A DNA stretch of 64,000 nt, taken from assembly GCA_018894105.1 (NCBI GenBank), contig CM032121.1, positions 17,589,230 to 17,653,229 on the forward strand, written 5' to 3'. Made by a program: the position numbers and the translations under genes. The notes under the pieces are model-generated. The model saw nothing but the letters and a program-made list of their open reading frames with translations. It searched no databases and had not been told where the DNA came from. Of this stretch, positions 1-12,912 are shown in pieces. The DNA is from Jacaranda mimosifolia. Its lineage: Eukaryota > Streptophyta > Magnoliopsida > Lamiales > Bignoniaceae. Numbering within the stretch: position 1 is the first letter of the stretch; the number at the start of each line of letters is the position of its first letter.

Positions 1-481
1 TCTTGAACAAAAGCCTAACCCACAAGTATTAGTAAAAATTTAATTTAATATTCGTTTATAATTAGTAATGAAAATCATTGTTACCATATGTATACAATTG
101 ATATTTGGAGGGAATGAATTTTGGAGGGAAGTTAATTAAAATATAGTAACTAAAAACTTTGTTACAATATATTTTATTTGTAACAAATATTTTGTTGTTA
201 CAAAAGGTACCAAATTTTGTTACAAATATATCTTCTTATATGACGAAAAATGTTATATGTAACAAAATAACATTTTTCAAAACTAATAATTATTTAGTTA
301 CGAACATAAAACATTTAAGGTAACAAATTTGAGTTAAAGATAACAAGACTTTTACTTTGTTACTGAAGAAAATGTTATTTGTAACAAAAAATCAATTTTG
401 TTACAATAAATCTAACATATGTAATGAATTTTACCTTTGTTACCAAAATTTTTGTTACGTGAAGTGCAAATTGTTGTAGTG
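1..481 (+). mobile_element. CACTA (En/Spm) transposon, right-terminal fragment
   Basis: This is the right end of a CACTA element whose body lies left of the window. The last bases read TTGTTGTAGTG, the inverse of the CACTA terminus CACTACAACAA. The whole stretch is colinear with 39890-40356, the right end of the complete CACTA copy in this window. It is filled with short repeats of the type TTTGTTAC/GTAACAAA in both orientations; in the En/Spm family such subterminal repeats are the binding sites of the element's DNA-binding protein. The junction at 481/482 falls inside an L1 LINE coding sequence, so the element jumped into an existing LINE. The left end and the target duplication partner are not visible. 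Confidence 0.8.
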
Positions 482-674
482 CATTCTCTATGCAAAGATT
501 TTTTCTATTTTGAATCTTGGCTACCCAAACATTTTTAGGAGTTTTTGGGATTGGGGTTGGGTTCGGATGGGGAACTTTGGGCTGGATGATAGACGAAAAT
601 GCACTTTTTACTGAAAATTTCCCCAACATTGAGGGGTTCCACTAAATAGAATCGGGTTTTCTAGACAAGAAAAT
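482..674 (-). pseudogene. L1-type LINE ORF2 fragment, segment after the RT
   Basis: Read on the minus strand this gives PSMLGKFSVKSAF followed by a VWVAKIQNR-like stretch. That matches the segment of plant L1 LINEs after the reverse transcriptase (pattern W-x-P-S-x-x-G-x-FSVKSA, then W-x-x-KI-x-x-R; zf-RVT neighbourhood). It continues in sense from the LINE fragment at 11985-12489; the LTR retrotransposon 675-11979 separates the two. Its 3' continuation is cut by the CACTA end at 481. At least one in-frame stop precedes the motif. It is a dead, twice-interrupted LINE copy. Confidence 0.6.
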
Positions 675-3600
675 TGTAACACCTCAACTTTCAGAACTCT
701 TGAATTAAATTAATATTTAGTGCCAAGATAAGTAATTTGACAAAATAATTTATTAGATAAGGAAATTAGGTTTTAAATTTAACACTGAATAAATTAAAAA
801 GCGTTCTAGAATTGTTGCTAACAAATGAGGGATTAGAAATAAATAAACACTCAGACTCAAGTGGTGGAAACTTTATATATTAGGGGTCTTTAAGTGAAGA
901 CTGGAACTCCACGGACTGAAATGAAAATAAGGGTTCAACCTGAAGTTGGCCAAAGTTTTGGAGGACTAAAGCGAAGGCAACATAAAACAGTTAGGGTTAA
1001 TTTGATATTTTAGAAAAGTACCCTATATAAAGGATTGGACCTTCTGCTTAATCTAACTATTAGAAAGCAAACTAAAACAAACCAAGCTAACGAATCCCAT
1101 GGAAATGATCGTAAAATCCAAATCTAACACATAGCTGGCTCTACTGAATGAGGCGAACATATCCATACTGAAAAGACCCAAGAAAGACTGAGCAAATCAC
1201 CAGAAATTGAGGGCGACAGCGAGCGCGCGGCAGCAGTAGCGCTTCTACCACTTCCAGTGGCGAAAACTGGACGGGCTTTATGGGGTTCTAATTAGGTTTG
1301 AATGGGTAAGCGATTTATGGTTTTAATTTGGTAATTTGAGTGACAGTAGCAGGGGAATTAAAATAGTGGTGTAATAGTGGCACAAGTTAGGTTTCCACTA
1401 TATTTTTGGCTCAATTACTCTCGATTCTAATGGCTAATCAAGAAACTAGGTTAGGGGTTTTGATGGGTTTAGTGAGATGATTGATTTGATGGGTCTAATT
1501 TTGGGTTTTGTTGACTAAAGATAGAGGTTTGATGGTGGTGGCGACGCGGTGGCATTAGGGCAGTATCGGTTTTTAGATAGCTAATTGACGGCCTTAATGT
1601 TGGAATTTGATGCAATTAGTTGAGAGGTTTAGTTTGGTGCGTCGAGGCGCATCTTATGGTCGTGGTGGCTCCTATCTTTGATGGCGGCGCATGGTGGCGA
1701 CGGCGATGCTCCAACGGTGTTATACCAATGTTGGGAAACTGATCCTAACTCTGTTCGGGCTACTATGGATTTTAGATTGGACACAGACCGGATCAATTTG
1801 GGTAAATTTCATATCGAATGTTAATTCAATTAATTTTTACAATTATGATTAAATACTTATCAAATTAAGATTATTAAAATATAGTTTGGCTCAAGATGAT
1901 AATTAATTTTTGTAAGTATTGAACAAAATTGATTATGAATCTAAACTTAGTAAATTAAGAAAGATTGATTTAAAAGTATATCTTTAAACCCGATTACATA
2001 GTATGTTGTGAATTAAATATAGTTAAGCCTAATATAAAGATTAAGTTATATGAATGTTAGAACAAAAATGAATTATCCAACTTGGACCTGATAGACCTGG
2101 AAAACCTAACTAATTTAGGAACCTGAGTCCTCATCACATACCATAAAATAAGTAAACTGATGAATGGAGTTTGTTGAGGATAGCTACTCAAGAATTACGT
2201 CTGGTAACCTATAATTGAACTAGCTCGAAGTCTTAAAATAAGACAATCAAGTATATTACAATGCCATGCTTATGGAATAAGATAGAGTAAAATATTCATA
2301 AAGTGGGGGTGGATAACTTGAGGATTGTATTGATATGAGCTTGTGAACATATTAAGACAGTTAGAGCTTTAGGTAATAAAAATGGGAATTACTAGGCTCA
2401 AATACGTAAAGTCTCGAAATACTGAGAGTACCATGTATTTGAGAGATTAGGGTCATGTGAAATGAGATATAATTGAACATGAGTGTCATAACAACAATTA
2501 CTTATTGAATATTGGAACCTTAAATAAGACCTCAAAGATGTTATGAGTTGAAGACAATCGTATCACTTATCCTTTTATCAACTGGTTAGTTAAGAGTTAC
2601 CACATTTAATTGCCTTAAGCATTTGAGTATGAAACAAAGATTAAAAGAATATGTAGGCTAGAATAAATTAAGCCTTACAGTTTAATAAGAAAGTTAATTG
2701 TATTTATACACATGATCTAGAGAGTTAATTCATTGATAACTCATTTTATCTGATATAAATCCCTTGATTGACTAGGAAGTATGGTTGAGAGTAGTCCAAA
2801 TAATTGAAGAAGTTATTCTGCACTGATCAGGTGAGTTTATACTCGATAATATGAGAATTCCTAGCTGGGGGAGGAACATATATGCTATAGTAAATATATT
2901 ATTGCTATTTAATCCTTTCTGTATTGAGATTGAGAAACCTATTGCTCGCTCGATTCCATATTGTTCTTGATAACTCATATCCAACTCTTACATTTGATTT
3001 ACTGATCAAACTATTCTTATCTGATTTATGGTGTTCGAACCATCTCCATTTGAGTTCTCAAAACTTTAAATTGTCGGATTTTTAAACCGTACATGAAACA
3101 GATTTATTTTCATATAAGTTTTGAGAAGCAAATGAATTTTGAATCCTGTATACACATCACCAACTTTACATGTTATTATTTAGTGTTCCATACACTAATT
3201 TATACCATTTTACCAAGAGATTGGCGATTGTGTTACCAAATGTGATGAATATTTCGGAATGTGCTTTCCTATCGCCACCATGATTACTATTCTAATTATT
3301 GAATACTTATTTTGGAATGAATCCAATATAAACTAATTAACTGTTTAATTTGCTTGGAGAAGTGATAACTGAACTGGAAATGTTGTTGGATACTATTGAT
3401 TATAATAGTATCCTAGAGGGACAACCTAGGGGAAAACTGGAATTCAAGCCTAGGGCTAGATTTGAAAGTACGCTGGATGGAATCAGGCTATTAGTTAGAG
3501 ACTTTCGACTAGTACTTCCCTTGGGGGGTTCAGCCTCATGTTAGTTGGAGGTTAATTACGTGAGTATTAGACAAGTATGTAACCTGTCATGCCATTGACT

Positions 3601-4285
3601 GACTATCTAAGCTGATCACTTGAACTTAAAGGGATAAGGATTTCTGTGTATTTGAAAGTAAAGAGACAAGGTCAGAGAACTGCCAGTAGCCTTGTGTTAA
3701 ATTGACTGATACATTTTGATATTTATATTTTGGAATTAGAACATTTTATAAAACTCCGTTGACTATCGGAAAACCATGTCGATCATTATCTCTCTTGAAG
3801 TTTAACAACTCCCCTGAAAAGAACACAAATTTTGTATACATTTATACTTCAAAAATTTATATCTACCACAACTTATGATCAACATAAGGATATATGTGAG
3901 TCATTTATCAGTACACTAACTCACTAAGTTATTTAAATTTATAACTATTATCTTGTTCTTTCTGTTCTTTACCCAATTGGGAACAAGTGAAATCAAGAGC
4001 CTATACCATAGGAAATATAAGGTAATAACTTTAGGAAATGCGTAAAAACATATTGTAAGCTGTTGACTTATTGACATAGATAAGACTGATAGGTATTGAC
4101 AATAGTAAGTATGATCCTAATATCACGGACAAGTTGATTGTTGGAAGAATTTACATTGTGGAAATTCTATATTAATATGGAATTTCATTATTTTGATGTT
4201 GAACGGTTTATTTTATAGAAAGCTTGCATGATGGTTCGAGTAGCACCTTGAGTCGAGTAGGCATCTCCTGATCGGGGGTGTTATA
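675..4285 (+). repeat. 5' LTR of the old gypsy element
   Basis: This 3.6-kb LTR is colinear throughout with 8393-11979; clear matches include the blocks at 1200-1290 versus 8920-9010 and 3350-3540 versus 11055-11245. Small ORFs in the two copies are not conserved between them and are not genes. Divergence is high by eye, mostly transitions, which points to an old insertion. Confidence 0.8.
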
Positions 4286-4306
4286 GAGGTGATATTAGAT
4301 CTTAGG
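4286..4306 (+). other. Primer-binding site, initiator tRNA-Met type (degenerate)
   Basis: Directly after the left LTR the sequence TGATATTAGATCTTAGG differs at three positions from the usual plant primer site TGGTATCAGAGCTTAGG. It fixes the orientation of the element and the LTR end. Confidence 0.7.
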
Positions 4307-6571
4307 TTTGAAAACCTGAGCTACGCTCAGATATGATCCTTCGAATATGAAAGTTTTGGTTAGTAGAGATTAAGCGTGAATCTGAGATTTGAATAAGATG
4401 CAAATTTTTAGGATAATGTTCGAGCCAAAGGATGCGAAGGATTATATTAGGTAGTTGACAATGTGTAATCTATAAATCTTAGGGTATTGAGCATGTGACT
4501 TTTTATATTTGGGAAGAATTATACTCCTGGAGACTAAAATTGGGTACAAACTTATCTGAGAGCACCTTATCTAGTACATAAGCCGATGGTCGTTCTAGAT
4601 ATAGCTAATTTTGGTTAGTAAATGATCTTATTAGATCGTTGCTTTGGACATAAGAATCTGTTGTGACTTAAATTACATTACTATTTAGGGGAAATAGTAT
4701 GTTGATAACTTGATTCTCCTTAGGATATGGAATATTTGAATTTGGGGGCTAAGTTCAGTATGAAAATTTGGCTAGAATGTGAACTTCTGGGATATTGCTT
4801 GATATCAAATGAATAAAGGATTGGTGTTGGAGTGCCTAGCTAGTATCTAATCCGTTACTCTTGAAATGTCAAGCGTACGATTTCACTAACATCTGGTGGA
4901 ATAATAATTTTGTTATCATGTTGCTGTACAAGTATATTTGTGATAATAGAACTTGAGAGGCAAAGGATTATTTTGAAATAATTAGTATTTTGGCTTATAG
5001 ATATTGTTGAAATCCATACGATATTATTGTTTCAAAGATATCATCATTTCAACAATGGGATTGACTGGTATACCTGCATTGAGGTATTTGAAAGGGAAAT
5101 AGGAAATATTTCCCACATAGTGATCATTCAAGATGATCAATGACCGATATGTATAAATGGTTATAGTTCAAATGTCCTAAGGAACTAGTTTATTAATAAT
5201 GAAAGAGCTCATTAGTGTGACTACAAGATCACAGTGAATAACAAAGAGATGAAGATTGTCTATAAGAACGAAGTTATGAGGAAAACATTTTGAACTTGAG
5301 GAGAAAAGGTTAACGTTTTTTAGAATATGTAGAAGACATTTATAGTTAGTATTAGAATCTCAAAAGAAAATATCAAGTAGGTTAATTGTCAATAGAAATC
5401 AATGAAGAAGGATTTGAAGGGATTGAATGAAAATGATAAGATAAAAAAGACTGCTATTGGAGCCTTGGCAAAAAGAATAGTGATGCATGATGGGAAACTC
5501 TCCCTAAACCTTGACAAGATTAGGATATTCAGTTATGGAGATTGAAACAATATTTAAAGCTTGAATAAGTATATCCATAAGAGCAACTCATTATCGCATA
5601 ACCATGTATTAAAAATGATTGAATAAATAATCTTATTAATAACATATCAAACGTAACTAGTTTCCTCATCATAAATTGAAGCAATTAGTTAAATTAATTC
5701 ATAATCCTAGTACTATTAAGGATTAGATTCATTTATACATACACCGATAGAATTGTATATAAAGTTCATAATACAAATAAAATTGTATACCTTAATTGAA
5801 CCCCAGAAAGTCTGCCATCTTATTTTAGTGCCCCTTACATTCTGGAATAAAACAGTAATGCTGATTAAACAATTAGTGAATTTATTAAGAATTTTAGTAT
5901 TCTAGAGGGTTAGATTAACTCATATATGTACATAAGCTTGTGTATAAACATAAATGTGTGTGCAACGAATCGAATTTTAGAAAAGTTTATCTCATGTTCA
6001 AGTGTCATACATTTAACAACAACATATCAACTTTGGCATTATTTGGAAATGTTTTAGGTTGGACGCTGCAAGCTAAGTTGATCTAAACCCATTTTCTAAT
6101 GCCGAAATTTTGATACTAGAAACTAATGTTAACCGAAAGTATCAATCGAGTGTAATCATAAGCCAATTGCTACATAACAGACAATTATCAATTAACCAAA
6201 CTAATAGATTCTAACACTACACAGAGAACACTCTAACTAGAAATCTATAAGAAAAGATAGATGATGGTGCCAACTCCTTACATCAACCTCATGAATAGAT
6301 TCTGAAGTAGAGAAGCAGAGGATAGAATGTAGTTGTGGTGATATGATGCTTTTGTGGTTCATTGATAAACACAACTAGCCAGTAGAACTTGGGAGGTATT
6401 TGGATAGAATTTGGCTGTAATGATATTTTTTGTGGGTAGTAATAAATGCGACTAGTCCAGTAGTTTTGAAAGTATCATAAAAGTCCTTATGGAAAGCACC
6501 TTGGGTAATTTCTTGGTTCTCATTTTCTGAAGTTTAGATGAGGGCATAGAATAAAAATCTGAAGGAATCCT

Positions 6572-6860
6572 TTGGAATTATTGATACACATTTATATGAT
6601 AATGATAAGAATCCAACGAGCCTATTTGAGTATGAGACTAAAATACCTTACCCTACATAAACTACTTAGCTTATTGCAAGGATCTATAGTTTATTTAAGG
6701 TTGAACCAAGATAAGAATATTATTAATTGGAAATTCAAGGAAAGGTACATTGAGAATTACCCCCTATTCAGGACCCCTTATTCAGGATATGGGTACCATG
6801 AGTTGGAACAATGTCATTTTTGTTGATCAATGCCATTATTGGATCAGATTTGGTACTTCC
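6572..6860 (+). pseudogene. Ty3/gypsy reverse transcriptase remnant
   Basis: The translation around 6660-6830 keeps LLQGSIVYLRL, then FRTPYSGYGYHELE. This corresponds to the RT stretch L-L-x-x-LQG-x-x-x-x-x-K-x-D-L-x-x-G-Y ... FRTRYGHYEF of plant gypsy pol. Frames change near 6820, where the continuation reads MSFLLINA in another frame, matching the MPFGLTNAP motif. The first catalytic Asp is replaced (LNQD context) and the YxDD motif was not located. Decayed, non-functional. Confidence 0.5.
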
Positions 6861-7319
6861 ATTAAGGACATCTGGTATACTCAAACTTGATGATAGGGCT
6901 ATACTATTGTTTCCCTTGGTGTTGCGAATACTTATCGGAATGCAAATTATGTGTCAAGCTAGTTATTTGAGTATCAATTGGGAAAGAGATATATTCAAGA
7001 GTGTATAACCTCATGAGAGACTGTAGAGTGATCCTACTAAAGTCAAGATTTCAAGCAATAAGAGCAGCCAAGGAATGTGTCAGAAATATAAGGTTCTTTA
7101 GGTTCTGCCCATTAATACCACAGATGTATTCAAAATTTTGACTAGTGGTAAATTCATTAACTAACTTAAACAAGAAGAATTGGCAATCTTAATACATGGG
7201 GGAAATGTATGAAGAGATTTTTTGAAATAAAGAAAAGGATTAGCTTTATGCTAGTTAATATTCTTCTTATAGAATGTATAGGATTGTTATATGCATCTAT
7301 GCTCTAACCAGAGAATAAG

Positions 7320-7680
7320 TTAAAGAAAAATGATTGTTGGTGTCTCAAGAGAACTTAAGTTGTGAAAACATGATTATCCCATTCAGGATATAGGATTTGT
7401 CATCTTAGGATGCTCCACTAAAATAAAGTTACCTTTCATTAAGTGATGGAATTTCCTAGAAAAATATGGTTATACTGTATCATCTAAGGACAAACACTTG
7501 ACTTAAAAGAACAAAGAGAATAAAACTATATGTCCAATTTGTAAATGTGAGGTTTTATCAAGAAATTGAGGTATTACGAGGCATATGATTCCTTGAGAGG
7601 ACATAGAATTTGATCATACCAAAGTTGGGCCACAATAAGTTTAAGAAAATCACAGAATATGCTAGAAATAAAAGCTTCTT
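7320..7680 (+). pseudogene. Ty3/gypsy RNase H remnant
   Basis: The segment reads SRELKL-stop-KHDYPIQD, the counterpart of ASRxLKxHExxYPxHDLEL in gypsy RNase H. It is followed by DNA that tracks the ALKxWRHYLYG and MRxxxWLEFxEDYEFD blocks (near 7420-7450 and 7575-7620), with many stops. It lies downstream of the RT trace in the expected order. About 700 bp further on, before the right LTR, I could not recognise integrase. Confidence 0.5.
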
Positions 7681-8392
7681 AGGCTTTGACAATTAGTGTC
7701 AAAGATGATCTTCCTAAGGTCATAGATCTACTGATTGAAATAATCGAAAAGGAACTATTTAATAAATGGAGATATATAGAGAATTTCGAGAATTGAAGAG
7801 ATAAATTAATCTTGGTACTAGTTTTTACCTTTCTTTGGAAAACTTAAGAGAATATCACATACACCCATGCCTTGAGAGAAATATTTGGTCATGAGAGAAG
7901 AATTTCACATACATTTAGAAAGCTTGACACATAGAAATAGATTATCTTGATCAGGACATCGGATAAGTAGTAATAATAATGGCTATAAAACAAAGATACC
8001 ATTTACGGACAAAGAAATGAAACTTCTGTTAATGTACCATATTTGGGCAAATCTAAGATAATGGCAAACACTTTAGGTTGGAAGGCTAGACTCTTATACA
8101 TAATGGATGGCAAAATAAGTAGAAAAAAAACAAGTACTAGTATTACAAGGATAAAAATCTGACTATAGGTTATGAGAGATGGAAGTTAACCCTAACCACA
8201 TGATGAAACATAAAATCCTCAAGTGAGAGTGAGTAGATGAAGGAACTCACTACAATGACTTCAATAGGGAGATTTTTTACTTTTCCATGACAAAGTAAGA
8301 GTCACTCGAGATAGAAAAAAAGAAAATGTGGAACCAAACCTATTTGAATTTAGATGAGAGTATGTGGACTAGATTCCTTTAGGGGAGAGGAT

Positions 8393-11300
8393 TATAATAC
8401 CTCAATTTTTAGAACTCTTAAATTAAATCAATATTTAGGGTCGAGATAAGTAATTTGACGAAATAATATAACAGACAAGGAAATCAGGTTTTAAATTTAA
8501 CACCAAATAAATTAAACAAGGTTCCAGAATAGTTGTTAACAAATGAGGGATTCAAAATAAATAAAAACTCGGACTCAAGTGGTGGAAACTTTAGTTATTA
8601 GTGGTCTTTGAGTGAAGACTAGAACTCCAGGGGCTAAAATGAAAATAAGGGGTCAACTTGAAGTCGGCCAAACTTTCAGAAGACTTAAGTGAAAGCGGCA
8701 TAAAATAGTTGGGGTCAATTCTATATTTCATAAAAGTACCTTATCTGAAGATTGGACCCTCAGCTTAATCTAATTTTCAGAAAACAAACAAAGCTAACAA
8801 ATTCCATAGAGACGACTGTAAAACCTAAATCTAACACCATAAGCTGGCTCTACTTGATGAGGCGAACATACCCACACCAAAAACACCTAAGAACGACTAA
8901 GCAAATCTTTGGAAATTGAGGGCGATGGTGTGCGCGCAGCAATAGTGGCGGTTCTACCACTTCCAGTGATGAAGACTGGACGAGCTTTGAGGGGTGCATA
9001 TTGGGGTTTGAATAGGTATATTTATGGTTTCAATTTTGTGATTTGAGCAGTAGTAGTAGGGGAATTGAAGTGATGTCGTGATGGTGGCTCGAGTTAGGGT
9101 TCCACCATGTTTTTGGCTCAATTACTCTCAATTCTAATGGCTAAATCGAGAAATTAAGTTCGGGGTTTTAATAAGCTTTGCGAGATGAGTGATTTGATGG
9201 TTTTAATTTTGGGTTTTATTGATCGGAGATGGTGGTTTGACAGTAGTAGTGATGCGGTGGCGTTAGGACCATATGCTAGTTGTTTAGATGGCCAATTGAC
9301 GGCCCTAACGTTGGAATTTGACGTAATTTGTTAAGGGTTCAGTGCATCGAGGCAAACCTTATGGAGGCGACAGCTCCCATCTCCAATGGAAGCGGCATGT
9401 TGTTGTGCAGCAGCATTCCAGCGGTGTTGGTACAATAGTTTGGGAAAGTAATCCTGACTCTGTCTGGGCTATTATGAGCTTGAGATTGGATACGAATCCA
9501 ATCAATTTAGGTAAATTTTGTATTGAATGTTAATTTAATTGATTTTTACAATTCTGATGAAATACTTATTAAATTAAGATTAATAAAATGTAGTTTGACT
9601 GAAGATGATAGTTAATTTTGTAAGTATTGAACAAAATTGATTACGAATCTAAACTTAGTAAATTAAGAAAGATTGACTTAAAGTTATATCTTTAAACTTG
9701 ATAACATAGTATGTTATGAATGAAATATAGTTAAGCCTAATATAAAGATTAAGTTATATGAGTGTTATAATGAAAATGAGTTATCAAACTTGGACCCAAT
9801 AGACCCGAAAACCCAACTAATTTAGGAACCTGGACCCTCATCACGTACCATCAAATAAGTGAAGTGATTAATGGAGTTTGTTGGGGATGACCACTCAAGA
9901 GTTACATCTGGTAATCTACAATTGAACTAGCTCAAAGTCTTATAATAAGACAATCAAGTATGTCACAAGGCCATGCTTACAGAATAAGATAGAGTAAAAT
10001 ATTCATAAAGTGCACTAAATAACTTGAGGATTGAGTTGATCTGAGTCGGTAAACATATTAAGATGGTTAGAGCTTTAGGTAATAAAAATGGGAATTATTA
10101 GGCTCAAATAAGTAAAGTCTCATAATACTGAGAGTACCATGTATTTAAGAGATTAAGGTCATGTGAAATGAGATATAATTGAACTTGAGAGTTATAACAA
10201 ATACCTATTGAATATTGGAACCCTAAATAAGTCCTCAAATATATCACGAGTTGAAGATAATCATACCAATACTCCATTTGTCAACTAATTAGCTAAGGAT
10301 TACCACATTTAATTTCCTTAAGCATTTAAGTTTGAAACTGAGATTAAAAGAATTTGCATAATAAAATAAATTAATCATTACAGTTCAATAAGAAAGTTAA
10401 TTGTATTTATACACACAACCTAGAGAGTTAATTCACTTGTAACTCAGACTATCTAATATAAATCCCTTACTTGACTAGGAAGTATGATCATGAGTAGTCC
10501 AAATAATTACAAAAGTTTTTCTACACTGATCGGGTGACTTTATACTCGATAATACGAGATTTCCTTGCTGGGGAAGGAACGTGTATGCCAGTGAATATAT
10601 TATTTGCTGCTTAATCCTTTTTGTATTAAGATTGAGAAACCTATTGCTTGTTCCATTCCATATTGTTTCTTGATAACTTATACCTGATTCTTACATTTGA
10701 TTTACTGATCAAACCATTCTTCTCCGATCTATGGTGTTCGAGCCATCTTCGTTTAAGTTCTTAAAACTTAGATTTTTGGATTTTTAAACCGTACACCAAA
10801 CTGATTTATTTTTATATGAGTTTTGAGAAGCAAATGAATTTCGAATTATATCTACACATCACCAACTTGGCACCATTATTATTTAGTGTTTTATACGATT
10901 TATACCATTTTACCAAAAGATTAGCGGTTGTGCTACACAATGTGATGAATATTTTGAAATGTGCTTTCCTATCACCACCATGATTACTGTATTGATTATT
11001 GAATATTGATTTTGGAATGAATTCGATATAAACTAATTAACTATTTAATTTGTTTGGCAAAGCGAAAACTGAACTGGAAATGTTGTTGGACACTATTGAT
11101 TAAAATAGTATCCTAGAGGGACATCCTAGTGGAAAATTGGAATTCAAGCCCAGGGCTAGATTCAGAAATACGTTAGATGAAATCGGGTCGTCAATTAGAG
11201 ACTTTCGACTAGTACATACCTTGGGGGGTCCAGCCTCATGTTAGTTGGAGGTTAGTTGCTTGAGTATCTAACAGGCATATAAACTGTCATGCCATTGACT

Positions 11301-11979
11301 TACTGTCCAAGCTGATCACTCGGAATTAGATGAATAAGGATTTTTGTATTTTTGAAAGTTGAGAGACAAGGTCAAAGAGCCGCCAACAACCTTTTGTTAA
11401 ATTGGCTAATATGTTTTGATATTTATATTTTGGAATTAGAACATTTTATAAAACTCTATTGACTATCTGAAAACCATCTCTATCATTATATCTCTCAAAG
11501 TTTAACTACTCCCCTAAAAAGAATTTTGTATACATTTATATTTCAAGAGTTTATATCTATTACAACTCATGATCGACATGAGGATACATTTAAGTTATTC
11601 ATCAGCACACTAGCTCACTAAGTCATTTGGACTTATAGCTCTTGTCTTATTCTTTTTGTTCTTTACCTCAGGTGGGAACAAGTGAAAGCGAGAGCCCATA
11701 CCATAGGAAATATGAGGTAATAGCCTTAGGAAATGTATAAAAACATATCGTAAGCTGTTGACTTATTGACATAAATAAGACTAAAAGCTATTAACAATAC
11801 TAAGTATGATCCTAATATCCCAGACAAGTTTAATCGTTGGAAGAATTACATTATGGAAATTCTATAGTAATATGGAATTTAATTATTTTGTGTTTGAATT
11901 GTTTGTTATACAAATAGCTTGGGCGATGGTTTGAGTAGCACCTCGAGCCAAGCAGATATCTCTCAGTTGGGATGATACA
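8393..11979 (+). repeat. 3' LTR of the old gypsy element
   Basis: This is the partner of 675-4285. It is preceded by a purine-rich tract and followed by the target duplication AAAAT (11980-11984). A 63-codon ORF at 9342-9533 lies inside it and is not conserved in the other LTR, so it is not annotated as a gene. Confidence 0.8.
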
Positions 11980-11984
11980 AAAAT

Positions 11985-12489
11985 CTTTATTTTAAGAATC
12001 TCTTGAATAATGTCACATGAGATGGTAGTCTGAAGAAGATCAATGTTCCAATCATTTGTGGGTTAATGAAAGAGTATTAAGATGGTATGTGTTTTGTATG
12101 GTTTCATTTGGGAAAGGTAATGGAATGAATCCTTCTAATGTAGGAATCCAGAGGTCATACCATGTATGAACCTCCAACTTAATCAAGATGGAGAAGCAAG
12201 CTTGTTGATGTCAGTCCAAATCCATGAAGCATTCTGCACAATATGGTTAAATTAAAAAAAAAAAGAGAACATTTCATATACTTTGAATTAAACATAAAAA
12301 ACCAAATTGATAGCTCTTCTTTTGCTATTTTCCATGCCAATTTGAAAATTAAAGCAAGGTTAAGATCCCTCATTTTGAAGAGTTCAATTCCTTCACAAGC
12401 TTTAGGAAGGTAAATATCATCTCAATTTTCCAAACTAATGCCTTTTCTTAATGGGTCGTGGCCTCACCAAACATGTCTTATACAATTTA
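11985..12489 (-). pseudogene. L1-type LINE ORF2 fragment (RT C-terminal part)
   Basis: The minus-strand reading from about 12489 downwards gives HDPLRKGISLEN, then LPKACEGIELFKMRDLNLA, then LIFKLAWKI. This is the L1 LINE stretch in which PK-x-x-GGLG-x-R-x-x-x-x-FNLALLAKxAW follows the reverse transcriptase. WYDLWIP follows further down, matching the W-x-D-x-W-x-P motif. Tryptophan codons appear as TGA/TAG. The fragment stops abruptly at about 12489, where an unrelated repeat begins, and its downstream part continues at 674-482 beyond the LTR element. Best read as a 5'-truncated LINE copy. Confidence 0.65.
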
Positions 12490-12492
12490 TAA

Positions 12493-12590
12493 TAGGGTAA
12501 ATTGTATCTTTGATCCTATAAGTTAGGCCTATTTGAATTTTGGTCATGTTCTTTATCGAATTTGCACATTGCATTCAATAATTGCATTCT
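12493..12590 (+). repeat. Left arm of an inverted repeat pair (MULE-like terminus?)
   Basis: This block starts GGGTAAATTGTATCTTTGAT and continues through CATAAGTTAGG-like and TTTGAATTTTGG stretches to TTTGCACATTGCA. It is matched in inverse orientation by 19231-19321. Long inverted termini of this composition are common for Mutator-like elements and related MITEs. No 9-bp target duplication is evident by eye, so a pair of independent opposite insertions remains possible. Confidence 0.45.
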
Positions 12591-12592
12591 TT

Positions 12593-12904
12593 TTCAATTT
12601 GAGGACTCAAAAGGACTTCTGTTCAAAAGTTAACAGAGCAACTCATGTGCTACTCATGTGGCCACTTAGTAGAGCTTTTTTGGCCCCATAAGTTAAGTCC
12701 GTTTGGATTTTTGGTTCCAATGGGCACTTTAGAAGATTTTTGCAAAAGTTCAATTTGAGGACTCAAAAGGACTTCTGTTGAAAAGTTAACAGAGCAACTC
12801 ATGTGCCACTCATGTGGCCATTAAGTAAAGCTTTTTTGGCCCCATAAGTTAAGTCCGTTTGGATTTTTGGTTCCAATGGGCACTTTAGAAGATTTTTGCA
12901 AAAG
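12593..12904 (+). repeat. Tandem duplication, two units of 156 bp
   Basis: Units 12593-12748 and 12749-12904 are nearly identical, differing at only a few positions. Each unit also contains a segment similar to the inverted-repeat arm (CCCCATAAGTTAAGTCCG, then GGATTTTTGGTT), so the arm itself appears to have been partly multiplied here. Confidence 0.9.
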
Positions 12905-12912
12905 TGGAAAGA

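Larger units (their letters stand above)
675..11979 (+). mobile_element. Old Ty3/gypsy LTR retrotransposon with 3.6-kb LTRs
   Basis: This is a complete but heavily mutated element. Two direct repeats (675-4285 and 8393-11979) start TGTAACACCTC / TATAATACCTC and end GTTATA / GATACA, i.e. TG...CA termini eroded by transitions. A perfect 5-bp target duplication AAAAT flanks it (670-674 and 11980-11984). A primer site related to initiator-tRNA-Met follows the left LTR, and a purine tract AGGGGAGAGGA (around 8381-8391) precedes the right LTR, so transcription was on the plus strand. The 4.1-kb interior keeps only traces of pol (RT near 6600-6860, RNase H near 7320-7680). It was inserted in an L1 LINE. 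Large LTRs starting TGTAACACC plus this primer suggest a Tekay-like chromovirus, but no chromodomain was found. Confidence 0.8.
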
